Source: CAYNNP01 sp964398215
Lineage (GTDB): Bacteria; Planctomycetota; Planctomycetia; Pirellulales; Pirellulaceae
Direction of reading: 5' to 3'
Length of the DNA stretch: 44,413 bases
Assembly: GCA_964398215.1 (NCBI GenBank)
Contig: CAYNNP010000026.1
Location: 1-44,413 of the forward strand
This document shows, piece by piece, positions 1-8,494 of this stretch. Each line of letters begins with the position of its first letter. Within the stretch, counting starts at the first letter, position 1. The position numbers and the translations under genes are program-made. The notes beneath the pieces were generated by a model. That model was not told where the DNA came from, did not search any database, and saw nothing but the letters and a program-made list of their open reading frames with translations.

Positions 1-86
1 CCTGTTCGGTCGGGCTGCGTCGCTCGGAGATCGACGGCGACTTTGTTCATGGGGCTTCCAGATCTCGCGTTTCTCCTAATCGCTTT

Positions 87-1859
87 GTGCGATACAACCG
101 GACCGACATAATCGGTCATCGGAATAATCTGAATAATTCTGAGGCTTCACAACCGATATCCCAAGAAACCGGGGCAGGTTTCAAAACTGTCTCGTTCTTA
201 CACGAAACTTGGATGCGTTTTGCCGCCGTCCACTTGGAATCCACTCCCCCAATGAATCCCCCCGAAGAATACTCGTTACTTTCGCAGGAGAGTCGTGCTT
301 GGTGGCACGGATTCATGAGTGGGTTCATGGGTTTGGATTTAGACTACTTCAAGCTTGATGAGTATCCGGTTGCGACGCAGGAGCGACTGCCTGTTTCTCC
401 ACTGCCACAATCGACGCAAAATTTTGAAAACACGCCAACCGTTGAAATAGAGACGGCAGAAACGTTTCCCTGGCACGATCCAGAATTGCCAATAGTAACC
501 AGAATTGGCATGGCGAACGGACAGCCGTTGGAACGAAAGCTGATGGCGGCAATGGGACAGTTGGATTGCGGAGCGTGCGGGTACCTTTGCAAAACCTATG
601 GTGAAGCAATTGCTCATGGCGAAGAACCCGACTTAGGCCTTTGTGTTCCCGGTGGCAGCGAAACCCAGCGGACACTCACGCAGATGGTTCAATCGCATGG
701 ACCAATTCAAATGGCGACGCCCAGTCCCAACGCTGTAACGCAGAATTGGTCTCGGCGCAATCCGTTCATTGCACGCATAGTCAACACGCGTCAACTGAAT
801 CATCCAGAGTCTGCCAAGCAAACCACTCACGTCGAAATAGATCTTGCTGGTTCCAACTTGACCTACCAAGTTGGTGATGCGTTAGGGATTCGCCCGTCAA
901 ATTGTCCGGCACTTGTTAACGCAACCCTCCGCTTGATTGGTGCAGATCCCCAGCAACAAGTTTCGTTCGGCGAATTCACTGGTAGTCTTCGCACAGCAGT
1001 GATGGATTGGATCTGTTTAAAGACACCGTCGGACGAATTACTGGAATTCGTTCGCCAGCGGAGCAGCAGCCCGGCCGTCCAAAAAATTGTGGCGAAGATG
1101 TTTGCTGATGGAATCCCGGACGGAATCGATGTTTATGACATTATCAAAGTTGCAAATCTACCGTCGATTCCCGTAAGTGATTTTCTGAGACTGGTTCGAC
1201 CAATTCAACCTCGTTTGTACTCCATCGCCAGCAGCATGCGAGCGGTTGGAGATCACGTGCATCTAACCGTTGGAAAAGTCAGCTTTCAGCGGAACGGTCG
1301 CCAGCGAAAGGGAGTTGCCAGCACGATGTTTGCCGATCGGCTTCAGCCCGGTGACGACGTTGCCGTTTTCGTAGTCAAAAACCAACAAGGGTTTACGATT
1401 CCCGAAAACCCAGATGCACCGATGATCATGGTTGGTCCCGGCACTGGTGTCGCACCATTCCTTGCATTCTTGCAAGAACGGGAGGCGCGAGGCGCACGCG
1501 GCAAGAACTGGTTGTTCTTTGGCAATCCGCATCAGGCGACAGATTTCCTTTACGAAAAACAACTCCGTGAATATGTAGATGGCGGGCTTTTGGCGAAACT
1601 GACTACGGCTTTCAGTCGTGACGAAGAACAAAAAGTCTATGTCCAAGATCGAATGAAAGAGAATGCGTCCCAGCTGTACAATTGGCTTCAACAAGGCGCT
1701 TACTTTTATGTTTGCGGTGATGCAAAACGTATGGCCAAAGACGTTGATCGTACTCTGAAAGAAATCGTCATTGAGCAAGGCAAGATGTCGATCGAAGCCG
1801 CATCGAACTACGTTTCTAATCTGACCAAGCAAAAGCGATACGTACGCGATATCTATTGA
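87..1859 (+). CDS. CysJ-like FAD/NADPH reductase with an N-terminal Fe-S domain
   Basis: This is probably a flavoprotein reductase that passes electrons from NADPH through FAD, as in the alpha subunit of sulfite reductase. With the GTG at 87 as residue 1, four cysteines (C161, C164, C168, C186) in a CGxCGxxxC...CxPGG arrangement match the small 4Fe-4S domain seen in RnfB-type proteins. The FAD-binding RLYSIASS motif is at about 376-383, the NADPH motif GPGTGVAPF at 450-458, FFGNPH at 477-482, and the CysJ-like C-terminus YVRDIY at 585-590. No flavodoxin (FMN) domain is visible, so the Fe-S cluster may take its place. The start is uncertain: the frame is open to base 3 of the window, while an ATG at 252 just precedes the first conserved-looking stretch (SRAWWHGFMSGF). 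The 3' end overlaps the convergent alkyltransferase gene by 7 bp. The electron acceptor (sulfite reductase or other) is not in the window. Confidence 0.85.
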   Translation: MRYNRTDIIGHRNNLNNSEASQPISQETGAGFKTVSFLHETWMRFAAVHLESTPPMNPPEEYSLLSQESRAWWHGFMSGFMGLDLDYFKLDEYPVATQERLPVSPLPQSTQNFENTPTVEIETAETFPWHDPELPIVTRIGMANGQPLERKLMAAMGQLDCGACGYLCKTYGEAIAHGEEPDLGLCVPGGSETQRTLTQMVQSHGPIQMATPSPNAVTQNWSRRNPFIARIVNTRQLNHPESAKQTTHVEIDLAGSNLTYQVGDALGIRPSNCPALVNATLRLIGADPQQQVSFGEFTGSLRTAVMDWICLKTPSDELLEFVRQRSSSPAVQKIVAKMFADGIPDGIDVYDIIKVANLPSIPVSDFLRLVRPIQPRLYSIASSMRAVGDHVHLTVGKVSFQRNGRQRKGVASTMFADRLQPGDDVAVFVVKNQQGFTIPENPDAPMIMVGPGTGVAPFLAFLQEREARGARGKNWLFFGNPHQATDFLYEKQLREYVDGGLLAKLTTAFSRDEEQKVYVQDRMKENASQLYNWLQQGAYFYVCGDAKRMAKDVDRTLKEIVIEQGKMSIEAASNYVSNLTKQKRYVRDIY

Positions 1860-2689
1860 TTCGCCGCTGCTGTTTCCCAGACTAGCATCGACTTCTTTCG
1901 CTCGCTGCCCCATCGATAGTGTCCCAGGACGCCGGACTCTCGGATGACGCGATGGCATGGGATCAAGAAACTGATTTCGTTACTGCCCACTGCAGTTCCG
2001 ACTGCCCGCGAAGCTTTGGGTTTTTCAATCGCTTTCGCAATTTCTCCATAGCTAACAAAACTGCCGCTTGGGATTCGCAACAACGCGCGCCACACACGAA
2101 CTTGAAAATCGGTACCGGCGACAAAGGTTCGGATCGACTGACGTTTCATGCCGTCCTCTGGCCGACGAAACCAATCCTTTGCCAGTTCACCAATGGCTTC
2201 GTTATCCCACTTTAGATCTGCAGCAAACCAATCGCGCCGAATCTCTGCTTCAGCTGCCGCTTGATCGGGTTGATCATGAAAGTACAAGTGGCAGACGCCC
2301 CTTGGGCTATTGGCAATCAAACAAAACCCGAACGGGCTATCAACGATGCCAGCTGTAATCTGCAAGCCTTTGCCGCCTGATTTAATCTCGCCAGGAGACG
2401 CGGCCTCCAAGGTTACACACAGATCATGCAATCGGCTTGGGCCGGACAGTCCCACCTCGTGCGAGGTTGCCAGCACACTCTTGCCATCTTTCAATAGCTG
2501 CTTTGCATGCTGAACTGTCAAGCACTTTAAAAAGTTCTTTGGGCTCGTTCCCGCCCAGCGTGAAAACAATCGCTGCAAGTAGGCTGGACTCAAGTCAACG
2601 TGGTCCGCCAACGTTTGCAAATCGGGTTGGCTACCAGAATTTTTCTCTAAAAACCGGATGACATCAGCAATTCTTTCATAGTCAGACAT
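1853..2689 (-). CDS. AraC-type HTH fused to O6-alkylguanine-DNA alkyltransferase (Ada/Ogt-like)
   Basis: This is predicted to repair O6-alkylguanine by moving the alkyl group to an active-site cysteine. Residues about 5-90 form an AraC-type helix-turn-helix (LADHVDLSPAYLQRLFSRWAG...SPKNF). Residues about 110-275 form the methyltransferase module, with the IPCHRVI motif carrying the acceptor Cys245 and a typical SYGEIA...RAVGTA stretch before it. E. coli Ada has an N-terminal zinc domain that senses methylphosphotriesters; it is absent here, so autoregulation by that route is not expected, although the DNA-binding half is kept. The start was placed at the ATG at 2689 because the in-frame extension to 2746 adds only an unconserved-looking basic peptide. 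It is convergent with the reductase gene and overlaps it by 7 bp. Confidence 0.88.
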   Translation of the reverse strand: MSDYERIADVIRFLEKNSGSQPDLQTLADHVDLSPAYLQRLFSRWAGTSPKNFLKCLTVQHAKQLLKDGKSVLATSHEVGLSGPSRLHDLCVTLEAASPGEIKSGGKGLQITAGIVDSPFGFCLIANSPRGVCHLYFHDQPDQAAAEAEIRRDWFAADLKWDNEAIGELAKDWFRRPEDGMKRQSIRTFVAGTDFQVRVWRALLRIPSGSFVSYGEIAKAIEKPKASRAVGTAVGSNEISFLIPCHRVIRESGVLGHYRWGSERKKSMLVWETAAANQ

Positions 2690-2902
2690 AGGCGGAATTG
2701 TACAACTCTCGGCAAGGTGTCCCACCCGATTCTTGCGCTTCAGCAAACGAAAACTCGGTTTTCAAACGGGGCTTGGCAGAGAATATTTCGCTTTCCTAGT
2801 TGGCTACGTTAGACTGAATTGTTCGTTGGATTGAACAGATGTCGCCAAGCAATGTACTGGCAAGGTGGCCAGCCTCATCCAACACTTTTCTGTCGCTGTG
2901 CA

Positions 2903-3460
2903 ATGAATCAAGACTCAAAAATCAATTCGAAAGACCAGGATCTGGACAAACTTTGGCAACAGTTTGGAGGCCAATTTCGTCGGCGTGCGCGAACACGACT
3001 TCGGCAATACGGCTTGGCCGGCCAAACCGAATCGATGGATATATGCAATGAAGTCATGGTGGATTTGGCAGGGCGACAACAAGCCAACAAGCTGAATGCT
3101 GATGATGTGCTCGCTTATATCATGCGTGCCATCGACAACCAAGTCTTGGATACGTTCAGAACGTTGGCTCGGCACTGTCGCGATTTTCGGCGCAATGAAT
3201 CGACGCCCGTCGAAGACATCAATGTTGTGCACCACGCGACTTCACCAAGCCAGGTTGCACTGCGCCGTGAGGTGCTCTTCCGCATTCGTAGCATCTTGGG
3301 CGAAAATGATGCCAAGGCAATTGACTTGATGCTACAAAATTGCAGTTGGGCAGAGATCGGTGAAGCGCTTGGTATCCAAGCAGACGCTGCAAGAATGAGA
3401 GTTCGTCGTGCGATTGAGCACGCACGAAAAGAACTTGGAGTGCTGGAGGAATCCGATTGA
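2903..3460 (+). CDS. ECF-type RNA polymerase sigma factor
   Basis: This 185-residue protein has the layout of planctomycete ECF sigma factors. A region-2-like N-terminal helical part (FRRRARTRLRQYG...DICNEVMVDLAGRQ...VLAYIMRAIDNQVLDTFR) is followed by a region-4-like helix-turn-helix near the C-terminus (SWAEIGEALGIQADAARMRVRRAIEHARKEL). It would direct RNA polymerase to a set of promoters that cannot be inferred here. The ATG at 2903 was preferred over the in-frame start at 2819, because the upstream peptide does not resemble sigma region 2. Its stop codon overlaps the TTG start of the kinase-like gene, so the two are probably translationally coupled and may form a regulator/partner pair. 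Confidence 0.85.
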   Translation: MNQDSKINSKDQDLDKLWQQFGGQFRRRARTRLRQYGLAGQTESMDICNEVMVDLAGRQQANKLNADDVLAYIMRAIDNQVLDTFRTLARHCRDFRRNESTPVEDINVVHHATSPSQVALRREVLFRIRSILGENDAKAIDLMLQNCSWAEIGEALGIQADAARMRVRRAIEHARKELGVLEESD

Positions 3461-4773
3461 CTATCGAAGATTCAGCTGGTGAAGCAAAGGACGGCCAAGA
3501 ACCTGCTGGCGTCTCAGAAAGACAGAGCATCTCGATGGAACAAGCGTTGGGGCGGTTGCAGGCAATTCGAGTCAATGATCAAGACAGTTCGCTCTCATCG
3601 CTACTGGACTCAGACCAGCAATCACAAGAGTATTTAATCGATCTTGCCTGTGTGGATTTGATCAATCGCCGCCGCGCGGGCAAGGATGTTACAGCCCAAG
3701 ACTACATCGACGACCTGCCGAATCTTGCATCAAAGGATGACCACCTGGACTTGATCGATTCCGAGCTTTGCGTTGATCGCGAGCAAGTATCACTGCGTTC
3801 TTTGCAAAACTACCTGGATCGCTACCCAAAATTTGCGGCAGAGATTGCGGAGCTATTCGATTTGCCATCGCCACCAAGCGGACATGCGGGCTTGGTTGAG
3901 CTTGATAGACCAGCGTTGCCAGCGCTGGACCAAAGCAATCGGTCTTTGGATTTTTCCATCGTCGAAAATCAGACGGGTGAAAAACCTCACGTTCAGGATG
4001 AGTTGGATGTTCCCGTCGAAGTTCCCGATTGGTTCACGGCCAAACAGTGTATCGCCAGTGGCCCAGGATATTGGTTACTACGTGGTCGTGACTCTTCACG
4101 TGGCGAGACCCTGGCAATGAAGATCATGCGTTTGCCCTCGCAAGTCACCGTCACACAGATTGACGGATTGTTGGAGGCATGCGAGAGAGCAGCCAAGGTA
4201 GCGAGTCCCGCTTGGGTTGGCCCGGCCATTGCAGCTGTGCAACACAAACACATTGCAATTGTTCGTCCATGGGTTTTTGGGACCTCGTGGAATGGTCAGC
4301 AGTCGGACAAAGATGTCGGCCAGAAAATTCGTGGACTAGCAAGTGTTGCTTATGGCTTGCAAGCCGCGCACCGCTTGCAAGCCGCGCACGGTTCGGTCTC
4401 AGCAGGCAACTTGTTCTTTGATCATGAGGGGAAGATCAAGATTGTGGATTGTGTTTCGTCCTCCAGTGGTGTGATGCGTTGGCTGCAAGAATCGCCTGAC
4501 CAGTCGCTCTGTCCTTGGGGTGATCAACAGGCCATGGATATCCAAGACCTGTTGGGTTTGATCGCGAACACATCCGTTTCGTGGCCACGCGTTTGGGCGG
4601 AAAAATTGTTGCCGGAACTTCGTGCAACTGCAGGGCGCCACGATGACGAAGCGTGCGGGCAGATTGGTGATTTTCTAATGAAGTGGTCGGATCAGAATTT
4701 CGCGGACGCACCGAAAGACAAACCCGCGTCCTGGCGATCAAGACTAGCAAAATGGATCGAAGGCCAAAATTAG
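3457..4773 (+). CDS. Degenerate Ser/Thr kinase-like protein (probable pseudokinase)
   Basis: This 438-residue protein starts at a TTG overlapping the sigma-factor stop by 4 bp. The N-terminal part (about 57-135) resembles the region before the kinase domain in planctomycete Ser/Thr kinases (LINRRRAGKDVTAQDYIDDLP, then LQNYLDRYPKFAAEI). Residues about 195-410 keep a kinase-fold outline: the beta-3 lysine is probably K222 (LAMKIMR), and the catalytic-loop position reads HGSVSAGN (311-318). The HRD aspartate is therefore Ser313, although Asn318 is kept. The DFG motif is D331-C332-V333. Loss of the catalytic Asp suggests a pseudokinase that binds or senses rather than phosphorylates. A 6-residue tandem duplication (LQAAHR/LQAAHG) sits just before the loop. 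No transmembrane segment is obvious. The likely partner is the adjacent sigma factor, which is inference from coupling. Confidence 0.72.
   Translation: MTIEDSAGEAKDGQEPAGVSERQSISMEQALGRLQAIRVNDQDSSLSSLLDSDQQSQEYLIDLACVDLINRRRAGKDVTAQDYIDDLPNLASKDDHLDLIDSELCVDREQVSLRSLQNYLDRYPKFAAEIAELFDLPSPPSGHAGLVELDRPALPALDQSNRSLDFSIVENQTGEKPHVQDELDVPVEVPDWFTAKQCIASGPGYWLLRGRDSSRGETLAMKIMRLPSQVTVTQIDGLLEACERAAKVASPAWVGPAIAAVQHKHIAIVRPWVFGTSWNGQQSDKDVGQKIRGLASVAYGLQAAHRLQAAHGSVSAGNLFFDHEGKIKIVDCVSSSSGVMRWLQESPDQSLCPWGDQQAMDIQDLLGLIANTSVSWPRVWAEKLLPELRATAGRHDDEACGQIGDFLMKWSDQNFADAPKDKPASWRSRLAKWIEGQN
4355..4390 (+). repeat. In-frame 18-bp tandem duplication in the kinase-like gene
   Basis: The unit GCTTGCAAGCCGCGCACC occurs twice back to back, with one base differing at the last position of the second copy. 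It encodes LQAAHR followed by LQAAHG. The second copy brings the histidine of the HGS (HRD-equivalent) motif to five residues after the preceding AH, which is the usual spacing in Ser/Thr kinases. Confidence 0.9.
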
Positions 4774-5081
4774 CTGCTCTTTTACTTGGATCCGGCCGGC
4801 AAAACTGACGCAGGATGCAGCAACTGTTGCGGAATGCACCAAGTCCGCGAAAGTGCCCCAAAACCGGCATAGGGCGATGAATTGGCTGGCGAGGTGCCAG
4901 TTTTTACGTTGTTTTGGCACACAAAATGAATGATGGACGACACCGCCTCCAGTGCCGTCCACCAAAGTTGGCGAGCATTCAGGGGAGAAAACTCGGCAAC
5001 CTCTGAATCAATATGCAAAGCGGGTGCCAAACGATGGCAGTCCTGCTATTTTTTGGGAATCGCCAAGTTCTCTTTCTCAAC
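4774..5081. other. Intergenic region with two weak hairpins
   Basis: This is a 308-bp gap between the kinase-like gene and the carboxypeptidase. I see no convincing gene. Two short inverted repeats are present: GTGCCA at 4894-4899 with TGGCAC at 4915-4920, and TGGACGACA at 4934-4942 with TGCCGTCCA at 4953-4961 (one mismatch). Neither is followed by a T-run, so intrinsic termination is not supported. No clear promoter for the downstream gene was found. Confidence 0.4.
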
Positions 5082-6674
5082 ATGATCATGAAAACACACT
5101 TCCTTTGGACTCTCGTTGCGTGTGCAACTGGGGTGCCTGTCAGTTCTGTCAGTTTTGCTCAGCAGATCCAGATCAACGAGCTGAAAACCGTTGCCGAAAG
5201 CAGCGGATATCAAGCGACCGCTACGCATGCGCAAGTCGCTGAAATGTGCAAACAGCTTTCTACGTCCAAGCGAATCCATCTGGCTTCGATGGGCAAGTCA
5301 CACGAGCATCGCGACATGCCATTGTTGGTGGTTTCAAAAAATGGGACGGTTCAAAAACCAGCGGATTGTGAAACAGAAAAGCTGGTTGTCTTTGTGATGG
5401 CCAACATCCACGCGGGAGAGGTCTGCGGCAAAGAAGCTTTGTTGATGCTCGCGCGCGAACTTGCGATCGGTGACCAGCATCTACTTGACGATCTAATTAT
5501 CTTGCTCGCTCCGATCTACAACCCCGATGGCAACGAGCGGTTTGCCAAAGACAATCGACCGGGCCAATTGGGGCCAGCTATGGGAATGGGACAACGGCAC
5601 AATGGGCAAGACTTGGACTTGAACCGAGACAACATCAAACACGAATCGCCGGAAGGTCGCGCGCTTGCCAAGCTGATCACCGATTGGAAACCTGATGTTT
5701 GCATTGATACGCATACTACCAATGGTTCGTTGCATCGCTACACGATTACGTACGATGGGCCACGGCATCCGGCGACCCCTGGCGATTTGGTGGAGTACAC
5801 ACGCGATACGTATCTACCTGCAGTCGGGAAGAAACTACAAACAACGGGTTACGATTCGTTTTTCTATGGCAATTTCAATCAGCCACATGATCGCTGGAAC
5901 ACCTATCCCGATTACCCTCGCTACTGCACGCATTACTTTGGGATGCGAGGAACCATTGGCGTGTTGTCGGAGGCTTATTCATATGCCACCTACAAAGACC
6001 GAGTGTTGGGCACACGCGATTTTGTGCGATCGTGTTTGCAGACGGCCGCTGGCGACAAATCAAAGATCAAAACGTTGCTCGCCGACGCTTTGCTTGCTGA
6101 CAAAAACGCAACCGAATTTCCGATCCAGTCCATCCCCGTTCCGCTTGGTACGTTTGATGTCTTGGGCTACGTCGAAGAACTGAAAAACGGCAAGCGGGTC
6201 AAGACAGACAAAGATAAGGTTTACCCATGTGAGTACTTTGGAGTCAGTCGTCCCCAAAAGATAGTTTCGCGCCCATTCGCGTACGCGATTTCACATGAAT
6301 ACGAGCAAGTGATCGACGTCATCGCGTCGCATGGGATCACGGTGAACGAGCTTGATAAAAACACCAACGTAAAATGCGAGTCTTACGCAATCACAAGTTT
6401 GGAAGTGGCCGAACGAGAATTTCAAGGTCACCGGATGGTGGAAGTAACGGGAACCGAAAAGATCTCTGGTTCTCGGATGCTTGCCAAGGGGACCGTCATC
6501 ATCAAGACGAACCAACCCATGCTGGGCGGATTGATCGTGAATATGCTGGAGCCAGAAGCGTCGGATGGACTTTGTGCATGGAACTTTTTCGACAAGGATT
6601 TACTGAGCGATGGCACAGCGATCATGGGTGCCAAGTTCCCTGTTTTACGTGTGATGGATAAGATTGTGGATTGA
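5082..6674 (+). CDS. Secreted M14-family zinc carboxypeptidase-like protein
   Basis: This is probably an exported zinc metallopeptidase of the carboxypeptidase A/M14 clan that removes C-terminal residues from peptides. From the ATG at 5082, a signal peptide covers about 1-27 (MIMKTHFLWTLVACATG... ending near FAQQ). The zinc ligands are expected in NIHAGE (H110, E113) and IDTHTT (H211). The LDLNRD segment supplies the substrate-binding Asn-Arg pair, and the late glutamate in GVLSEAYSYATYKDR is the likely general base. About 200 C-terminal residues beyond the peptidase domain look beta-rich and are not recognised. Three in-frame starts are possible (5013, 5082, 5088); the later two place the hydrophobic core of the signal peptide best. 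The genes on either side give no clue to the substrate. Confidence 0.85.
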   Translation: MIMKTHFLWTLVACATGVPVSSVSFAQQIQINELKTVAESSGYQATATHAQVAEMCKQLSTSKRIHLASMGKSHEHRDMPLLVVSKNGTVQKPADCETEKLVVFVMANIHAGEVCGKEALLMLARELAIGDQHLLDDLIILLAPIYNPDGNERFAKDNRPGQLGPAMGMGQRHNGQDLDLNRDNIKHESPEGRALAKLITDWKPDVCIDTHTTNGSLHRYTITYDGPRHPATPGDLVEYTRDTYLPAVGKKLQTTGYDSFFYGNFNQPHDRWNTYPDYPRYCTHYFGMRGTIGVLSEAYSYATYKDRVLGTRDFVRSCLQTAAGDKSKIKTLLADALLADKNATEFPIQSIPVPLGTFDVLGYVEELKNGKRVKTDKDKVYPCEYFGVSRPQKIVSRPFAYAISHEYEQVIDVIASHGITVNELDKNTNVKCESYAITSLEVAEREFQGHRMVEVTGTEKISGSRMLAKGTVIIKTNQPMLGGLIVNMLEPEASDGLCAWNFFDKDLLSDGTAIMGAKFPVLRVMDKIVD

Positions 6675-6705
6675 ATATTTGTCGCAAACCAATCGCCCGA
6701 CTTCC

Positions 6706-6741
6706 TGTAGCGAAAGCCGTGAAAGACTCTCGGCTTGTTGA
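6706..6741 (+). repeat. Short dispersed motif TGTAGCGRAAG (copy a)
   Basis: TGTAGCGAAAGCC followed by a partly inverted GGCTTGTTGAA lies in the gap before the TrkH gene. The same core occurs at 10972 and 16002, each time between genes. The copies at 6706 and 16002 also share GGCTTGTTGA downstream. Confidence 0.4.
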
Positions 6742-6765
6742 ATTCACGATCAAAGAATACTGCTT

Positions 6766-8421
6766 TTGAACTACCGCCTGCTCTGCCGACTGTTGGGTTT
6801 GATCTGCCTGTTGATTGGTGGATCAATGAGCTTTGCGTTGCCGTTCGCGATTCCTTTTTTTGCGAATCGCACGCATCTTCCGGCTGCGGAGGTCTTTGAA
6901 TCGGGCGGCGCATTTGGCCTGCTAGTTGGCATGGTGATCAGCGTTTGTGTTGGCCTGCTGCTGCTGTATTTGGGGCGGGGAAGTCGCGGCGCAACGCTAT
7001 TTCAAAAAGAAGCGATGGCGATCGTGGGATTGAGTTGGCTGTTGGCAACCATCCTTGGCGCATTGCCGTTCTATTTTGGTGGCGTGCATATCGCTGAAGG
7101 CGAACCGATCACCTTTATCGAATCGATGTTCGAATCGCAGTCAGGATTTAGCACGACTGGTGCAACGATTCTGACGGACCTTGAATCAACGCACTTGGTT
7201 TCGCATTGCATTTTGTTTTGGCGTTCTTGGACCCATTTTTTGGGTGGGCTTGGGATCATCGTTTTGTTCGTGGCGATTTTGGGTCAGGGGTCGGCGGGCA
7301 AGGCAATGATGCGCGCGGAAATGCCAGGCCCAACCAAGGAAGGCAGCAAGCCGCGGATGCAACAGACGGCACTTGTTTTCGCTGGCATCTATATCGGCCT
7401 GAATCTTTTATTGATGGTCATCTACATGATCGAAGGGATGACGTTATTTGATGCGCTGTGTCATGCATTCGGCACGATGGCAACCGGCGGATTCAGTACC
7501 TACAACGCTAGTCTCGGTGGATTCAACCATGCGTTGATCGACTATACGACTGTGGTTTTCATGATCTTGGCAGGAACAAATTTCACTTTGTTGTACTTGT
7601 CGATGATCGGCGGTTGGAAGCATTTGTTTCGAGACTCAGAATTCCGAACCTACCTGGGGATCATGCTGGTTGTCACCATTGGCGTGATCTACTTTGGGGT
7701 TCGAGCTGGCGATGCAGGATTTGAAGGCGCGGGAAGTTCGCTTCGATATGGGATCTTTCAAGTTGTTTCCGTGATGACGTCGACGGGTTATGGCACGGCG
7801 GACTTTGATTCGTGGAACAATTTTAGCCGCGGTTCGTTGCTGCTCTTGATGTTTGTTGGTGGCTGTGCGGGCAGTACGGGAGGCGGCATGAAGGTCATTC
7901 GGCACATTCTGTTTTTCAAAGTGCTCAGACGCGAGGTTGAACGTGCTCATCGACCGCGAGTGATCCGTTCATTGAAGGTGGGCGAAAGCTTGGTGGACGA
8001 TCCGAACCTGATCCACGGAATAATCGTCTATTTCTGTATGATCGTTTCGATCTTTGTTGTCAGCTGGCTGCTGTTGATCACGCTGGAGCCTGACAGCACA
8101 TGGGGTGTCCAGCCACCAACAGCTCAGGCAAGCCCGCGGGGCGAGACCGTCCCAATTGATCCTTTGGCCCCCAATCAGGTGGCCGATTCAATCAATGCGC
8201 AGCAGGGCACGCTGGACCAAAAACTGCTAGATTCCGCTAGCGCGGTCGCCGCCACACTGAATAATATCGGGCCGGGGCTAGGGGTCGTGGGATCGACGAA
8301 GAACTACGCAAACTTTAGCCAAGGCGCTAAACTGCTCTTTATCTGGCTAATGATGCTGGGTCGCGTCGAGGTTTTCAGCGTGCTTGTGCTCGTATTTCCA
8401 ACATTTTGGCGCCGCGTCTAG
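6766..8421 (+). CDS. trkH: TrkH/KtrB-type potassium uptake transporter subunit
   Basis: This is predicted to be the membrane pore subunit of a Trk-type K+ uptake system. The 551-residue protein is strongly hydrophobic and carries the four pore loops of the family: FSTTGAT (about 127-133), ATGGFST, SVMTSTGYGTADF and the last, looser one LNNIGPGLG near 500. The GGCAGSTGGGMKVIR segment is also characteristic of TrkH. The start is a TTG at 6766, chosen because the following residues form the first membrane helix. No TrkA-type NAD-binding regulatory subunit is present nearby, so the partner must be encoded elsewhere. The next gene begins about 70 bp downstream and may have its own promoter. Confidence 0.92.
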   Translation: MNYRLLCRLLGLICLLIGGSMSFALPFAIPFFANRTHLPAAEVFESGGAFGLLVGMVISVCVGLLLLYLGRGSRGATLFQKEAMAIVGLSWLLATILGALPFYFGGVHIAEGEPITFIESMFESQSGFSTTGATILTDLESTHLVSHCILFWRSWTHFLGGLGIIVLFVAILGQGSAGKAMMRAEMPGPTKEGSKPRMQQTALVFAGIYIGLNLLLMVIYMIEGMTLFDALCHAFGTMATGGFSTYNASLGGFNHALIDYTTVVFMILAGTNFTLLYLSMIGGWKHLFRDSEFRTYLGIMLVVTIGVIYFGVRAGDAGFEGAGSSLRYGIFQVVSVMTSTGYGTADFDSWNNFSRGSLLLLMFVGGCAGSTGGGMKVIRHILFFKVLRREVERAHRPRVIRSLKVGESLVDDPNLIHGIIVYFCMIVSIFVVSWLLLITLEPDSTWGVQPPTAQASPRGETVPIDPLAPNQVADSINAQQGTLDQKLLDSASAVAATLNNIGPGLGVVGSTKNYANFSQGAKLLFIWLMMLGRVEVFSVLVLVFPTFWRRV

Positions 8422-8429
8422 CCATCCTT

Positions 8430-8458
8430 TTGGGCCAGAACCAATCTAGTGGTATGAT
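8430..8458 (+). promoter_or_regulatory. Candidate sigma70-type promoter for the NfeD-like gene
   Basis: TTGGGC at 8430-8435 and TATGAT at 8453-8458 are separated by exactly 17 bp. Transcription would start near 8465, three bases before the upstream candidate ATG (8468) and about 30 before the ATG at 8495. This favours 8495 as the translation start. It is a consensus match by eye only. Confidence 0.4.
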
Positions 8459-8494
8459 TGACTCCTGATGATCTTATTTCGCTTTGGACGTCTT

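Noticed and set aside
1263..1958. Minus-strand open frame of 231 codons over the reductase and alkyltransferase 3' ends
   Set aside because: It is antisense to conserved FAD/NADPH motifs and has no domain of its own.
4934..4961. Hairpin after the kinase-like gene as an intrinsic terminator
   Set aside because: One mismatch in a 9-bp stem and no following T-run.
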